64,000 bases of DNA, taken from assembly GCF_000286075.1 (NCBI RefSeq), contig NZ_AJTZ01000005.1:124001-188000 (forward strand). Reading direction: 5' to 3'. This DNA comes from Streptococcus ratti FA-1 = DSM 20564. GTDB taxonomy: Bacteria; Bacillota; Bacilli; Lactobacillales; Streptococcaceae. Position 1 is the first letter of the stretch. Each line of letters starts with the position of its first letter. The notes beneath the pieces are model-generated. The model made no database searches, was not told the origin of the DNA, and saw only the letters and a program-made list of their open reading frames with translations. This document shows, one piece after another, positions 1 through 10,810 of the stretch. The translations under genes and the position numbers were made by a program.

Positions 1-2255
1 AAAAATTCCCTTCGCTGATTAAGGAGATTTCCAGTCTCGAAAGCAAGGGAAAGCTGCGCTTTGAACGAGATGGAACCATCTCACTGAGGAAAAAAATAGA
101 AAAGAAAGACCAGATTACCGTTAAGGGAATTTTTCGGGCTAACAAGGCGGGCTTTGGCTTTGTGACTGTTGATGAGGCAGAAGAGGATCTTTTTGTTGGC
201 CGAAACGATACCGGTTATGCCATTGACGGCGATACGGTTGAGGTGGTCATTAAAAAGGTGGCTAACCATCTTAAAGGCACGGCAGCAGAAGCGCGTGTGG
301 TTAAAATTGCTGAGCACGGCTTGAAAACTGTTGTCGGCCGCTTTGTTTTAGATGATGAAAAACCTCATTATGCTGGTTATATCAAAAGTAAAAATCAAAA
401 AATCAGCCAAAAAATTTACATCAAAAAAGAACCCATTGTTTTAGATGGTACTGAAATTATCAAGGTTGCTATTGATAAGTACCCTACACGGGGTCATGAT
501 TATTTTGTTGCCAGTGTCCGTGATATTGTGGGCCATCAAGATGATGTTGGCATAGATGTTTTGGAAATTTTAGAGTCCATGGATATTGTGTCAGCATTTC
601 CTGATGCTGTTTTAGCAGAAGCTGAGGCTATTGCTGAAACGCCAAGCAGCAAAGATTTTATTGGGCGCCTTGATCTGCGCGATGAGATCACTTTTACCAT
701 TGACGGGGCTGATGCTAAGGATTTAGATGATGCCGTTCATGTCAAATTATTAGACAATGGTAATTTTGAGCTGGGTGTTCATATTGCTGATGTTTCTTAT
801 TATGTTAAGGAAGGCTCTGCTTTGGATCGCGAAGCCTTGGCCAGAGGAACCAGTGTCTATGTGACAGACCGAGTGGTTCCTATGCTGCCTGAGCGGCTGT
901 CAAACGGTATCTGCTCTCTCAATACTAATCTTGACCGCCTGACTCAGTCAGCCATTATGGAAATTGATAAACAAGGGCATGTTGTCAGCCACCAAATCAC
1001 CCAGACAGTCATCAAGACAGCCTTTCGCATGACTTACAGCGATGTCAATCAGATTATTAGCGGTGATGCAGAGTTGATGGAGAAATACGATAAGATTGTA
1101 CCTTCTATCCATTATATGGTGACCCTGCATAAGATTTTAGAGAAAATGCGTGAGAAGCGCGGAGCTCTTAACTTTGATACCTCAGAAGCTAAAATTTTGG
1201 TCAATGATAAAGGAGCTCCTCTGGATGTTGTGTTGCGTCAGCGCGGGATTGCCGAGCGCATGATTGAATCTTTTATGCTGGCTGCCAATGAATGCGTGGC
1301 TGAGCATTTTGCTAAGAAAGAGCTGCCTTTTATCTATCGGATTCACGAAGAACCCAAGGCTGAAAAGATACAGCAGTTTATGGATTATGCCAGTATTTTT
1401 GGTGTCAGCATCCGGGGTACCGCTAATAAAATCAGTCAGGCAGCCCTGCAGGATTTCATGAAAAAAATAGAAGGTCAGCCCGGCAGTGAAGTGCTCTCAA
1501 TGATGCTGCTGAGGTCTATGCAGCAGGCACGGTATTCAGAGTACAATCACGGCCATTATGGCTTGGCAGCTGAATTTTATACGCATTTTACCAGTCCGAT
1601 TCGCCGCTATCCCGACCTTTTGGTACACCGCCTGGTGCGCGAATATGACAAACCAAATGCTGAAAAAATAGAGCATTTTGCTGAGCGGATTCCTGAAATT
1701 GCAGCCCAAAGCAGCAGTTTGGAACGCCGGGCGGTCGATGCTGAACGAGCTGTTGAGGCCATGAAAAAAGCTGAGTACATGGAAAATTATCTGGGACAAG
1801 AATTTGAAGGCGTCGTATCCAGTGTTGTCAAATTTGGTCTCTTTGTCGAGCTGCCAAATACTATTGAAGGTCTGATCCATGTGACGACTTTGCCGGAATT
1901 CTATCATTTTAATGAACGCAGCCTCAGTCTTCAAGGGGAAAAATCCGGTACCGTTTTCCGTGTTGGCCAGAAAATAAAAGTAAAACTGACGAGGGCTGAC
2001 AAAGCAACTGGCGATATAGATTTTGAATATATGCCCAGCGGTGATGATGTTATTGAGAAGGTTTCACAGGCGAAAAAGAATAAGCCGCGGCGTTCACGCC
2101 CAAGTGGCGACAGCAGCTCAAAAACAGGTAAGCGTAGCAAAAAATCGGCTCTTTTACAAAAGAAATCAAAAAAGAAAAAGCCTTTTTACAAAGAGGCAGT
2201 GAAGAAAGGAGGTAAGCATGGCAAAGGGGCAGGGAAACGTCGTCGCACAAAATAA
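1..2255 (+). CDS. rnr: Ribonuclease R, 5'-truncated by window edge
   Basis: 3'-to-5' processive exoribonuclease of the RNB family that degrades structured RNA and works in mRNA turnover and trans-translation quality control. The frame is open from base 3 with no start in the window, so the N-terminus lies upstream; about 750 residues are visible. Seen in order: OB/cold-shock-like segments (about 100-500), the RNB catalytic block with the aspartate-rich motif [13 protein letters not shown] near base 700, an S1 RNA-binding domain near 1795-2030 ([16 protein letters not shown]), and a Lys/Arg-rich tail typical of RNase R. The ATG at 162 is internal, because coding sequence of the same type continues upstream of it. 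The 3' end overlaps smpB by 38 bases, as in other streptococci, where the two products act in the same ribosome-rescue pathway. Confidence 0.95.
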   Translation, partial: KFPSLIKEISSLESKGKLRFERDGTISLRKKIEKKDQITVKGIFRANKAGFGFVTVDEAEEDLFVGRNDTGYAIDGDTVEVVIKKVANHLKGTAAEARVVKIAEHGLKTVVGRFVLDDEKPHYAGYIKSKNQKISQKIYIKKEPIVLDGTEIIKVAIDKYPTRGHDYFVASVRDIVGHQDDVGIDVLEILESMDIVSAFPDAVLAEAEAIAETPSSKDFIGRLDLRDEITFTIDGADAKDLDDAVHVKLLDNGNFELGVHIADVSYYVKEGSALDREALARGTSVYVTDRVVPMLPERLSNGICSLNTNLDRLTQSAIMEIDKQGHVVSHQITQTVIKTAFRMTYSDVNQIISGDAELMEKYDKIVPSIHYMVTLHKILEKMREKRGALNFDTSEAKILVNDKGAPLDVVLRQRGIAERMIESFMLAANECVAEHFAKKELPFIYRIHEEPKAEKIQQFMDYASIFGVSIRGTANKISQAALQDFMKKIEGQPGSEVLSMMLLRSMQQARYSEYNHGHYGLAAEFYTHFTSPIRRYPDLLVHRLVREYDKPNAEKIEHFAERIPEIAAQSSSLERRAVDAERAVEAMKKAEYMENYLGQEFEGVVSSVVKFGLFVELPNTIEGLIHVTTLPEFYHFNERSLSLQGEKSGTVFRVGQKIKVKLTRADKATGDIDFEYMPSGDDVIEKVSQAKKNKPRRSRPSGDSSSKTGKRSKKSALLQKKSKKKKPFYKEAVKKGGKHGKGAGKRRRTK

Positions 2256-2685
2256 GAAAGCCAGGCACGATTATGAGATTTTAGAAACTTACGAGGCCGG
2301 ACTTGTACTGACGGGAACCGAAATCAAAAGTGTGCGGGCAGCCAGAATAACGCTTAAAGACGGTTTTGCTCAGATCAAAAACGGTGAGGCTTGGTTAAAT
2401 AATGTCCATATAACGCCTTATGAGCAGGGCAACATTTGGAATCAGGATCCTGACCGTACGCGCAAGCTCCTGCTGAAAAAGAAAGAGATTGCCAAGCTGG
2501 AAAATGAACTGAAAGGCTCAGGGATGACTTTGGTTCCTCTTAAGGTCTATCTCAAGAATGGCTTTGCCAAGGTTTTGCTGGGTCTGGCAAAAGGGAAACA
2601 CGATTATGATAAGCGCGAATCTATCAAGCGCCGCGAGCAGGATCGAGACATTAAACGGCAAATGAAACAGTTTAACAGGAGATAA
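2218..2685 (+). CDS. smpB: SsrA-binding protein SmpB
   Basis: Small basic protein that binds tmRNA and delivers it to stalled ribosomes for trans-translation. The 155-residue length is normal. The N-terminal [16 protein letters not shown] segment, the TEIKSVR and [14 protein letters not shown] motifs, and the basic C-terminal tail ([15 protein letters not shown]) that inserts into the mRNA channel are all visible. The ATG at 2218 follows an AAGGAGGT Shine-Dalgarno inside the end of rnr, so the genes are probably translationally coupled. Confidence 0.97.
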   Translation: MAKGQGNVVAQNKKARHDYEILETYEAGLVLTGTEIKSVRAARITLKDGFAQIKNGEAWLNNVHITPYEQGNIWNQDPDRTRKLLLKKKEIAKLENELKGSGMTLVPLKVYLKNGFAKVLLGLAKGKHDYDKRESIKRREQDRDIKRQMKQFNRR

Positions 2686-2692
2686 GAATAAA

Positions 2693-2722
2693 ATGAGGCT
2701 GGGCAAAAATGCCCAGCCTCAT
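2693..2722 (+). terminator. Hairpin after smpB
   Basis: Perfect inverted repeat with arms ATGAGGCTGGGCA and TGCCCAGCCTCAT and a four-base loop, starting 8 bases after the smpB stop. There is no long T-run after it, so it may be a weak terminator or an mRNA 3'-end protector. The GAGGCTGGG core recurs in the hairpin after celD (12174-12225). Confidence 0.7.
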
Positions 2723-2759
2723 CAATTAGAGTTCGTTTTAACATCATAAGGCAGTGGTT

Positions 2760-3005
2760 GGGAGAAACTCTGTTAGCTTTAGCTAACCTAGAGTTTCCCC
2801 TGCACAGTTCATTAGGCACTTTAGTGCCTATGAACCATTGTTGAATGGCAGTTTCGTTCGCGTTTTACGCTCTTGAGCTGACCTATTCAACTGTACGGGG
2901 GTGGGAGTGAAACGGTCTGGGGAAAGACCGTTTCAGGTCACCGCCTAGAAATTAGGGAGCGGTGAGAACCAAAATTTTCAATTTTTGGCTTCTTTCCCAC
3001 TCCCA
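2760..3005. repeat. Intergenic multi-hairpin region
   Basis: No gene is supported between smpB and the glyoxalase gene, but the stretch is packed with inverted repeats. 2760-2799: arms GGGAGAAACTCT / AGAGTTTCCC continuing into GTTAGCT / AGCTAAC. 2807-2835: GTTCATTAGGCAC / GTGCCTATGAAC. 2908-2935: TGAAACGGTCT / AGACCGTTTCA. 2938-2965: TCACCGC / GCGGTGA. The last two are enclosed by TGGGAGTG / CACTCCCA at 2902-3005, followed by TTTTT. This could be a structured RNA, nested terminators or the remains of a miniature mobile element. Confidence 0.55.
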
Positions 3006-3018
3006 TTTTTGTTATGAT

Positions 3019-3411
3019 TTATTTTTCTTGGAATTGGCTAAGGCGAATAACTTCAATCTTATAGCCATCAGGGTCTGTGATGAAATAGTAAGTTTTTGGT
3101 CTGCCGGGAAGGCCGGAGAGCTCAGTCACTGTGTAGCCGGCTTCTTTATGAGCCTTATGGGTGGCTTCCAAATCATCAACACCGACAGCGATATGACCAT
3201 AGCCGTTGCCCAAATCATAAGCCTCATGGCCATAGTTATAGGTCAGTTCTAACTCATAATCAGGATCATCTTCCAAGGCCATGTAAACCAGAGTAAATTT
3301 GTGATCGGGAAAGTCTCTGCGGCGGGCTTCTTTAAAGCCCAGTGCTTCTTGATAGAATTTAAGTGAAGCGTCTAAATCCTTAACGCGGATGCAGGTATGT
3401 AAAAATTTCAT
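3019..3411 (-). CDS. gloA: Lactoylglutathione lyase / glyoxalase I family
   Basis: Metal-dependent glyoxalase I-type enzyme of the vicinal-oxygen-chelate fold that converts the methylglyoxal-thiol hemithioacetal to a lactoyl thioester. The 130 residues match the short bacterial GlxI length. Visible motifs are the N-terminal FLHTCIRVKDLDASLKFYQ (first metal His), ELELTYN, YGHIAVGV (metal His) and DPDGYKIEVIRL (metal Glu). The gene lies just upstream (in sequence) of the nitroreductase on the same strand, and both probably detoxify reactive electrophiles. S. mutans has the same gene pair at this position, from memory. Confidence 0.9.
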   Translation of the reverse strand: MKFLHTCIRVKDLDASLKFYQEALGFKEARRRDFPDHKFTLVYMALEDDPDYELELTYNYGHEAYDLGNGYGHIAVGVDDLEATHKAHKEAGYTVTELSGLPGRPKTYYFITDPDGYKIEVIRLSQFQEK

Positions 3412-3469
3412 AAGTAGTTCCTTTCTTTAACTAAGGGGTAAGCTGTTTTAGCCAAACAGAAGAATCCAG

Positions 3470-4135
3470 TTACTTAGGCCAAGTAATGACTTCTTTTCGC
3501 GCTTTACGGCTGCGCGGGTGTTTAGGATCGCGCAAGCGATAGCCAAAGGAAATCATATTGGCGATGCCTTCGGTTTGAGGGTTAATAAGACCGGCCTGAC
3601 TTAAGATATGATTAGCCTTATCATAATCAAATCCTTCGATTGGACAGGAGTCAATGCCAATCATGCTGGCAGCTGTCATCATATTGCCCATGGCAATGTA
3701 AGTCTGCTTAGCAGCCCAGTCAAACAAAGCCCGCTCGCTGTCTAGCTTCAAATCACTTTCCTGAAAAGACTGATAGAGCTTAAGGCGAGAATTCAAATCT
3801 TCTCCATCCTTTATTCCGCGGCGGATCAGGCTTTGACGAACATTTTCTGAATCATAGCGGACGTCTTTGCTGGCTATAGCCAGCACAAAATGACTGGCTG
3901 TCTCCAGCTGGTACTTAGCTCCCCAGGCAATTTCCTTGAGCTGTTTTTTGACAGCTTCATCTTCTAAAACAATAAAACGCCAAGGTTCAAGGCCGATAGA
4001 AGACGGGCTTAGCCAGGCCGTATCAAGGATGAATTCCATATCGTCTTTGGGAATCTTTTGGTCATTGTAGACCCGCACGGCAACGCGGCGATCAAAAGCC
4101 TGACGGACTTGTTTTTTAATGTCTTCTTTAGTCAT
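3470..4135 (-). CDS. Nitroreductase family NAD(P)H oxidoreductase
   Basis: FMN-dependent nitroreductase fold (NfsB-like), cytoplasmic, predicted to use NAD(P)H to reduce nitro compounds or quinones; the true substrate is unknown. Supporting sequence: FDRRVAVRVYNDQKIP near residue 15 (FMN phosphate-contacting Arg region), LDTAWLSPSSIGLEPWRF (about 32-50), and MISFGYR near residue 195. The length of 221 residues is typical. It is read divergently from the ROK kinase gene and is followed on the same strand by the glyoxalase gene after 58 bases. A clear Shine-Dalgarno (AAGGAG) precedes the start. Confidence 0.88.
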   Translation of the reverse strand: MTKEDIKKQVRQAFDRRVAVRVYNDQKIPKDDMEFILDTAWLSPSSIGLEPWRFIVLEDEAVKKQLKEIAWGAKYQLETASHFVLAIASKDVRYDSENVRQSLIRRGIKDGEDLNSRLKLYQSFQESDLKLDSERALFDWAAKQTYIAMGNMMTAASMIGIDSCPIEGFDYDKANHILSQAGLINPQTEGIANMISFGYRLRDPKHPRSRKARKEVITWPK

Positions 4136-4197
4136 GGTGAAATGCTCCTTATTTTGATAAACTTATCATATCATAATTTATAAAAAAGAGGAAAAAG

Positions 4198-6613
<2,416 letters not shown>

Positions 6614-6785
6614 TTGACTGATGACCCTTACAAGCTTTTAATCTCCTAGTTTGTAGTGGTTTTCTCTATGCTCATTTTATCTTAGGAAAATATCACAAAG
6701 ATATATAATAATCTCATAAAAAAGGTCTAGAAAATAGTGATATATCAAGGCTGATAAGCTTTCTTTAGAAAGTGAGGAGAATTCT

Positions 6786-7115
6786 ATGTTGGTCATTATT
6801 GAAGCAATAGTTACTGTTTTTGTGGCAGTTTTACTGACTGCTTTTGTCGTTTGGTTCTTCTTTGGCAGGAATCAATCAGAGTCAAATTTCAAGGAAGTTG
6901 TCTATATCATCCACTTTAAATCAGATATTCCGGATATTAGTAAAAACGCTAAAATTATGGATAAGGTGGCTATTATAGAAAATACAGCTGACGGATATGT
7001 TGTTCACAGCTCAATCAATGATAGTAAGCTGCACCAGCTTATCACTCAGGAATACGCATTAGAGCCAAAACAAGTTTATGTTCATTCTAAGATTTTTGCG
7101 GCAATGCCCCTGTAA
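6786..7115 (+). CDS. Hypothetical protein with one N-terminal membrane segment
   Basis: Not recognised. 109 residues: a hydrophobic N-terminal helix (about residues 3-28, ending FFFGRNQSES), then a soluble domain of roughly 80 residues with no Cys. A good Shine-Dalgarno (GTGAGGAG) precedes the ATG. It lies between celA and celB, so it may be part of the cellobiose regulon, but it is about 170 bases from celA and about 480 from celB and could be independent. Topology suggests a small inner-face or cell-wall-side anchored protein; no function can be assigned. Confidence 0.65.
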   Translation: MLVIIEAIVTVFVAVLLTAFVVWFFFGRNQSESNFKEVVYIIHFKSDIPDISKNAKIMDKVAIIENTADGYVVHSSINDSKLHQLITQEYALEPKQVYVHSKIFAAMPL

Positions 7116-7228
7116 GAACGTGATAGCGAAAAAACAAGCCTACTGCTTGTTTCAGAGTGTAGACAAACACATTTTTCAATGCAAACATGCTTTGAAGTTC
7201 TTCAACTATCGATTAAATGGCTTTGGTT

Positions 7229-7389
7229 TGCGAGCGAAGCGAGCCTTAATCCGAGACTTTCCGCCGTGATAAAAGTGGCAGAACCCCCCTTGTTTCTGCC
7301 ACTCGGAAGATTTGAGACCTTAGGCTCAAATCTTAGGCATGGAATTCCGAAGGAAGTCGCTGCCGTCCGCATCACCTAAGGAAAGTCTC
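7229..7389 (+). ncRNA. Candidate structured RNA element, copy 1
   Basis: About 160 nt with no credible ORF. It begins with TGCGAGCGAAGCGAGCC. An outer helix pairs GAGACTTTCC (7253-7262) with GGAAAGTCTC (7380-7389), perfect over 10 bp. Inside are hairpin A, AGTGGCAGAA (7274-7283) with TTCTGCCACT (7294-7303), and hairpin B, AAGATTTGAG (7307-7316) with CTCAAATCTT (7325-7334). A conserved tract AGGCATGGAATTCCG and GTCGCTGCCG follows. A second copy at 21958-22117 keeps the helices through compensatory changes. It sits between the gene at 6786 and celB, upstream of a terminator (7453-7492), so it may be a separate small RNA. The plus strand was chosen from the neighbouring genes. Confidence 0.65.
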
Positions 7390-7452
7390 ATAAAAGACTT
7401 TGTCTTCAAGTTGTAACAAGCATACTGCTTGTTTTTACTGATACAAATATTA

Positions 7453-7492
7453 AAAAAATGCAAGGGAAAATCATAGTCCCTTGCATTTTTTG
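7453..7492 (+). terminator. Terminator upstream of celB
   Basis: Arms AAAAATGCAAGGGA and TCCCTTGCATTTTT, a perfect 14-bp inverted repeat flanked by A- and T-tracts, able to act in both directions. It ends any transcript covering the structured element and isolates the celB promoter. Confidence 0.85.
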
Positions 7493-7509
7493 CCGTATTG
7501 AGTTAAAGA

Positions 7510-7567
7510 TTTCCGTTTTACTGCGGAAAATTTCCGTATTCACATTATGTAAGCGTTTTACTATAAT
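7510..7567 (+). promoter_or_regulatory. celB operon promoter with cre-like site and possible activator repeats
   Basis: TATAAT lies at 7562-7567. The overlapping TGTAAGCGTTTTAC (7548-7561) resembles a cre site. Further upstream, TTTCCG (7510-7515), CGGAAA (7524-7529) and TTTCCG (7531-7536) form an inverted plus direct repeat at an activator-like position; binding by CelR is inference. Confidence 0.6.
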
Positions 7568-7600
7568 ATGAATGTAAGTAAAAACAAAGGAGAATACATT

Positions 7601-7918
7601 ATGGCAAAACAAGCTTTGATTATTTGTGCAGGCGGTATGTCATCTTCAATGATTGCCAAAAAGACAATGACTCTTCTTCAAGAACAAGGTGAAGACATTG
7701 AAATGGACGCAGTCGGTGTTCCAGAGGGACAAAAACGCATTGAGGCAGATAACTACGATCTCTACCTCGTCAGTCCTCAAACAAAAATGAATTTTAAACA
7801 GTTGGCTGATGCAGCAGCTAAGAAGGATAAACCAATTGTTCAGATTCCGCCGCAAGCCTATATTCCAATTCCGATGGGTATTGAAAAAATGGCCAAGCTG
7901 GTTAAGGAAAATATCTAG
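7601..7918 (+). CDS. celB: PTS cellobiose/lactose-type IIB component
   Basis: Phosphocarrier IIB of the Lac/Chb family, which passes phosphate from IIA to the incoming sugar. The active Cys is seen at the N-terminus in ALIICAGGMSSSMIAKK (about residue 8), followed by the conserved region ending PPQAYIPIPMG. 105 residues, standard for the family. The ATG at 7601 has AAAGGAGA upstream; the longer frame from 7568 runs through that Shine-Dalgarno. First gene of the celB-celR-celC-unknown-celD operon. Confidence 0.93.
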   Translation: MAKQALIICAGGMSSSMIAKKTMTLLQEQGEDIEMDAVGVPEGQKRIEADNYDLYLVSPQTKMNFKQLADAAAKKDKPIVQIPPQAYIPIPMGIEKMAKLVKENI

Positions 7919-7962
7919 AGCTAATGCCGCAGTGTCCCAGATATCAAACTGGAGGTTGTCAG

Positions 7963-9951
7963 GTGTTAAATAAAAAAGAAACGCAGATTATCCAGATCTT
8001 GAGTAAGGCTGAAGGACAGTTTATCACTAGTAAGACACTAGCAGAGCAGTTGCATTGTTCAGACAGAACGATTAGGACTTATTACAAATCTTTAGCTGAG
8101 AAATTAAAGGAGCATTGCGGTGTCACGATTGTTTCAAAACAAGGTCAAGGCTATCGGCTGAACATTACAAACAAAGAGGCCTATCTTCAATTTCTGGAAG
8201 ACAATCATATTACTGATCGTCCCTTACATTATAAACAGGTGATTGATATTACTGATCGCTACAACTATTTACTGAATAAGCTGTTGTTTGAACAAAATGA
8301 AATCTATTTTGATGATTTAGCAGATGAGCTTTTTGTGAGCCGTTCCACTCTGTCCAATGACTTTAAAAAGATAAGAAAACGCTTTGTTCCTTATCATTTA
8401 AAAATTGAAAGCAAGGCTAATAAAGGCGTCTTTGTGACAGGAACTGAACGTGACAAAAGACGCTTTATTATGGACTATTTTATCCATTCTGGCTTCATCA
8501 ATACGATGCAGACCTATATTGATAATGAGCTCTTAAATCAGAAAATTTCATTTGAAGAGTTAACGATTATTGTTTTGGATGAATGCCGTGAAGGTCATCT
8601 AAAGCTTTCAGATTTTGTTATTCAAAATTTAGTTATTCACATTGCTCTGGCGATTAGACGAATAACGGAAGGCTTTCATATTGCAAAAATTTCAGATAAA
8701 ACGGAATTTAGTAATAGTCCTGAAAGAGAAGTAGCCAGAAGAATTCTGAAACGCGTAACGCTGACAACTAAGATTGAATTTCCCATGGAGGAAGTTGATT
8801 ACATTACGCTTCATCTTATTTCAAAAAGCTATAATAATGCTCATTATATTTCAGATGCGCATTTTGAACAGATTCGTAAAGAGCTTATCGCCAGCGTTGA
8901 ACAGCTGGAACCTTGTCTCAAAAGTGATTTTCAGTTTATCGAAGGTTTGTTGGCGCATCTCTCAACCATGTTTATTCGCTTGGAGAGCAGGATCAATTTG
9001 GAAAATCCTTTGACAGCAGAAATTCAGGAAAAATATCAGACTAAGTATCAATTGGCTAAAGAGTTAGTTCACACTATGCCCATTTTTAGTCAGTTCTCTT
9101 TCTCTTCAGATGAAATTGCCTACATTGCCCTGCATTTTATGGCAGCTGCAGAAAGGCTCAAAGAGAAGAATAAGCATAATATTTTAGTTATTTGTGCGAC
9201 TGGCTATGGCAGTGCGCAAATGCTGAAAAATCGGATTGAAAATGAGTTAGGGAATCTTGTCCATATTGCAGATGTTATTGGCTATTATGATATTGATGAT
9301 GAAAAGCTAAAGAATATTGATTTCATCATTTCATCCATTGATCTATCTAATCTTATCTTTAATATCCCTGTTTTCACTGTTTCGGTGTTCTTGACCGAGG
9401 ATGAGCTGAAGACCATTAGACATGGGATTGCTCACCTGAATACGTCATCTGCTGAAATGGCTTCTGAGCTTCCTTGGGTTGACTTAGTCCCTGTTTTTGA
9501 TGCCTATTTTTCAAAAGAATCTTTTTTCCGCTTATCAGATATGCCTAAAGAAGAAGTGCTAAAGAAGTTGATTCTCAGTATTTCTGAGGGGGAAAATGAA
9601 GACTTTGCTGATAAGATGGAGAAATTTCTTGTTCGGCGTGAGGCCATGAGTTCGGTGGTTTTCAGTGATACAATCGCTGTACCGCATCCGATAAAAGCAG
9701 TAGGCAGCAGACACCGCATAGCAGTAGCTCTGATCAAAGAGGGCTTATTTTGGAATCAGGACTATCCTAAGATTAAACTGATCTTTTTAACGTCAATGTC
9801 AATTTATGAAAATGACGGTTTACCAGAGTTAGCCTCTTGTATTGTCAATTTAGTCAATCAGCCGAAGATTCAGCAGGAAATGCTAGATTGTCAATCATTT
9901 GAACAATTTAAAAAGTTATTTTTAAAACTGGAAGGAGGAAAACAAGATTGA
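7963..9951 (+). CDS. celR: PRD/EIIA-containing transcriptional activator of the cel operon
   Basis: BglG/MtlR-type regulator whose activity is set by PTS phosphorylation. Domains in order: an N-terminal HTH (about residues 5-60, ITSKTLAEQLHCSDRTIR), a second HTH-like region (about 95-140), PRD1 (about 170-270), PRD2 (about 290-395), an EIIB-like domain with ILVICATGYGSAQ (about 407), and a C-terminal EIIA domain with the phosphorylatable His in AVPHPIKA (about 570). The GTG at 7963 was chosen because GGAGG lies 7 bases upstream; the ATG at 7924 would place that site inside the gene. 662 residues. It overlaps celC by one base. Confidence 0.9.
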   Translation: MLNKKETQIIQILSKAEGQFITSKTLAEQLHCSDRTIRTYYKSLAEKLKEHCGVTIVSKQGQGYRLNITNKEAYLQFLEDNHITDRPLHYKQVIDITDRYNYLLNKLLFEQNEIYFDDLADELFVSRSTLSNDFKKIRKRFVPYHLKIESKANKGVFVTGTERDKRRFIMDYFIHSGFINTMQTYIDNELLNQKISFEELTIIVLDECREGHLKLSDFVIQNLVIHIALAIRRITEGFHIAKISDKTEFSNSPEREVARRILKRVTLTTKIEFPMEEVDYITLHLISKSYNNAHYISDAHFEQIRKELIASVEQLEPCLKSDFQFIEGLLAHLSTMFIRLESRINLENPLTAEIQEKYQTKYQLAKELVHTMPIFSQFSFSSDEIAYIALHFMAAAERLKEKNKHNILVICATGYGSAQMLKNRIENELGNLVHIADVIGYYDIDDEKLKNIDFIISSIDLSNLIFNIPVFTVSVFLTEDELKTIRHGIAHLNTSSAEMASELPWVDLVPVFDAYFSKESFFRLSDMPKEEVLKKLILSISEGENEDFADKMEKFLVRREAMSSVVFSDTIAVPHPIKAVGSRHRIAVALIKEGLFWNQDYPKIKLIFLTSMSIYENDGLPELASCIVNLVNQPKIQQEMLDCQSFEQFKKLFLKLEGGKQD

Positions 9952-10265
9952 TGAATACAGAAGAACTACAGGTTGCGGCCTTTGAAATTATTTTGAATTC
10001 TGGCAATGCGCGTTCAATGGTTCATGAAGCCTTTGAAGCCATGCGCCAAGGAGACTATGATTTAGCTAAGCAAAAGCTTGCAGATGCAAATGATGAGATG
10101 CTTAAGGCCCATCAGGCGCAGACCGATCTTTTGCAGAAATATGCCGGCGGAGTTGAAATTAAAATCGAAATCATCATGGTTCATGCTCAGGATCACCTTA
10201 TGACAACGATGACCCTGAGAGAAGTAGCACTTGAAATGCTGGAATTGTATAAAAAGCTAAACTAG
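9951..10265 (+). CDS. celC: PTS cellobiose/lactose-type IIA component
   Basis: Lac-family IIA protein, a trimeric three-helix phosphocarrier that takes phosphate from HPr. The all-helical sequence begins EELQVAAFEIILNSGNARSM and contains the active His in EIIMVHAQDHLMTTM (about residues 73-77). 104 residues, as expected. The ATG overlaps the celR stop codon (TGATG), so translation is probably coupled; GGAGG lies just upstream within celR. Confidence 0.93.
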   Translation: MNTEELQVAAFEIILNSGNARSMVHEAFEAMRQGDYDLAKQKLADANDEMLKAHQAQTDLLQKYAGGVEIKIEIIMVHAQDHLMTTMTLREVALEMLELYKKLN

Positions 10266-10277
10266 AAAGGAGCTGAG

Positions 10278-10796
10278 ATGTCTCAACAATTGTACAAAGA
10301 AGCAAAAAAGGCGGACAATCAGCAGCTAAAACAAAAGATAAGCCTAAAAAATAATCTGTTTTCACGCTATTTGCTGTTTCGATACAGCTTGGCTTTATTT
10401 TTCTTTGTGAATCTTTATTGGATACTTTCTCTGATTTATAGGCCGAGTGCTTATTTCATTTTACCAGTGATTCTGCTGTTTTTAATTATTGCAGCCTGTG
10501 CTGAGCAGTTTAAACTTTACGGAGCTAAGGAGGTTTATCTTGAACAGACTAAGCGGGCGTTAAAAGCTCAAATCAGTGTAGAGCTGTTGCTGCTAGCTGT
10601 TACGATGATTCCTCGGCAGCTACCAGCGGTTGTTCCTTTCTTTTCAGATACTGTGCCAGCCCACATATTTTTTGCCTTGGTGCAGCTTCTTGGTTTGCTT
10701 ATCTGCTGCTATAATCTTAGGCGTATCAGACAAATCAATAATAATGAAGACAAATTTTACAGTCGTTTTCATAATCATATTGAAAAGTATATTTAA
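10278..10796 (+). CDS. Multi-pass membrane protein in the cel operon
   Basis: Not recognised by family. 172 residues with four probable membrane helices (about 35-55, 58-76, 97-115, 120-140) and charged ends. It lies between celC and celD with tight spacing. I recall a similar-sized gene at the same place in the S. mutans cel operon, which argues it is a genuine operon member. A role in assembly or regulation of the IIC transporter is possible but unsupported. Confidence 0.75.
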   Translation: MSQQLYKEAKKADNQQLKQKISLKNNLFSRYLLFRYSLALFFFVNLYWILSLIYRPSAYFILPVILLFLIIAACAEQFKLYGAKEVYLEQTKRALKAQISVELLLLAVTMIPRQLPAVVPFFSDTVPAHIFFALVQLLGLLICCYNLRRIRQINNNEDKFYSRFHNHIEKYI

Positions 10797-10810
10797 TGGA
10801 GGAAAAATTT

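Noticed and set aside
7078..7379. Two short plus-strand frames across 7078-7379
   Set aside because: They lie over the structured RNA element, have no Shine-Dalgarno and low-complexity products; the helices explain the sequence better.
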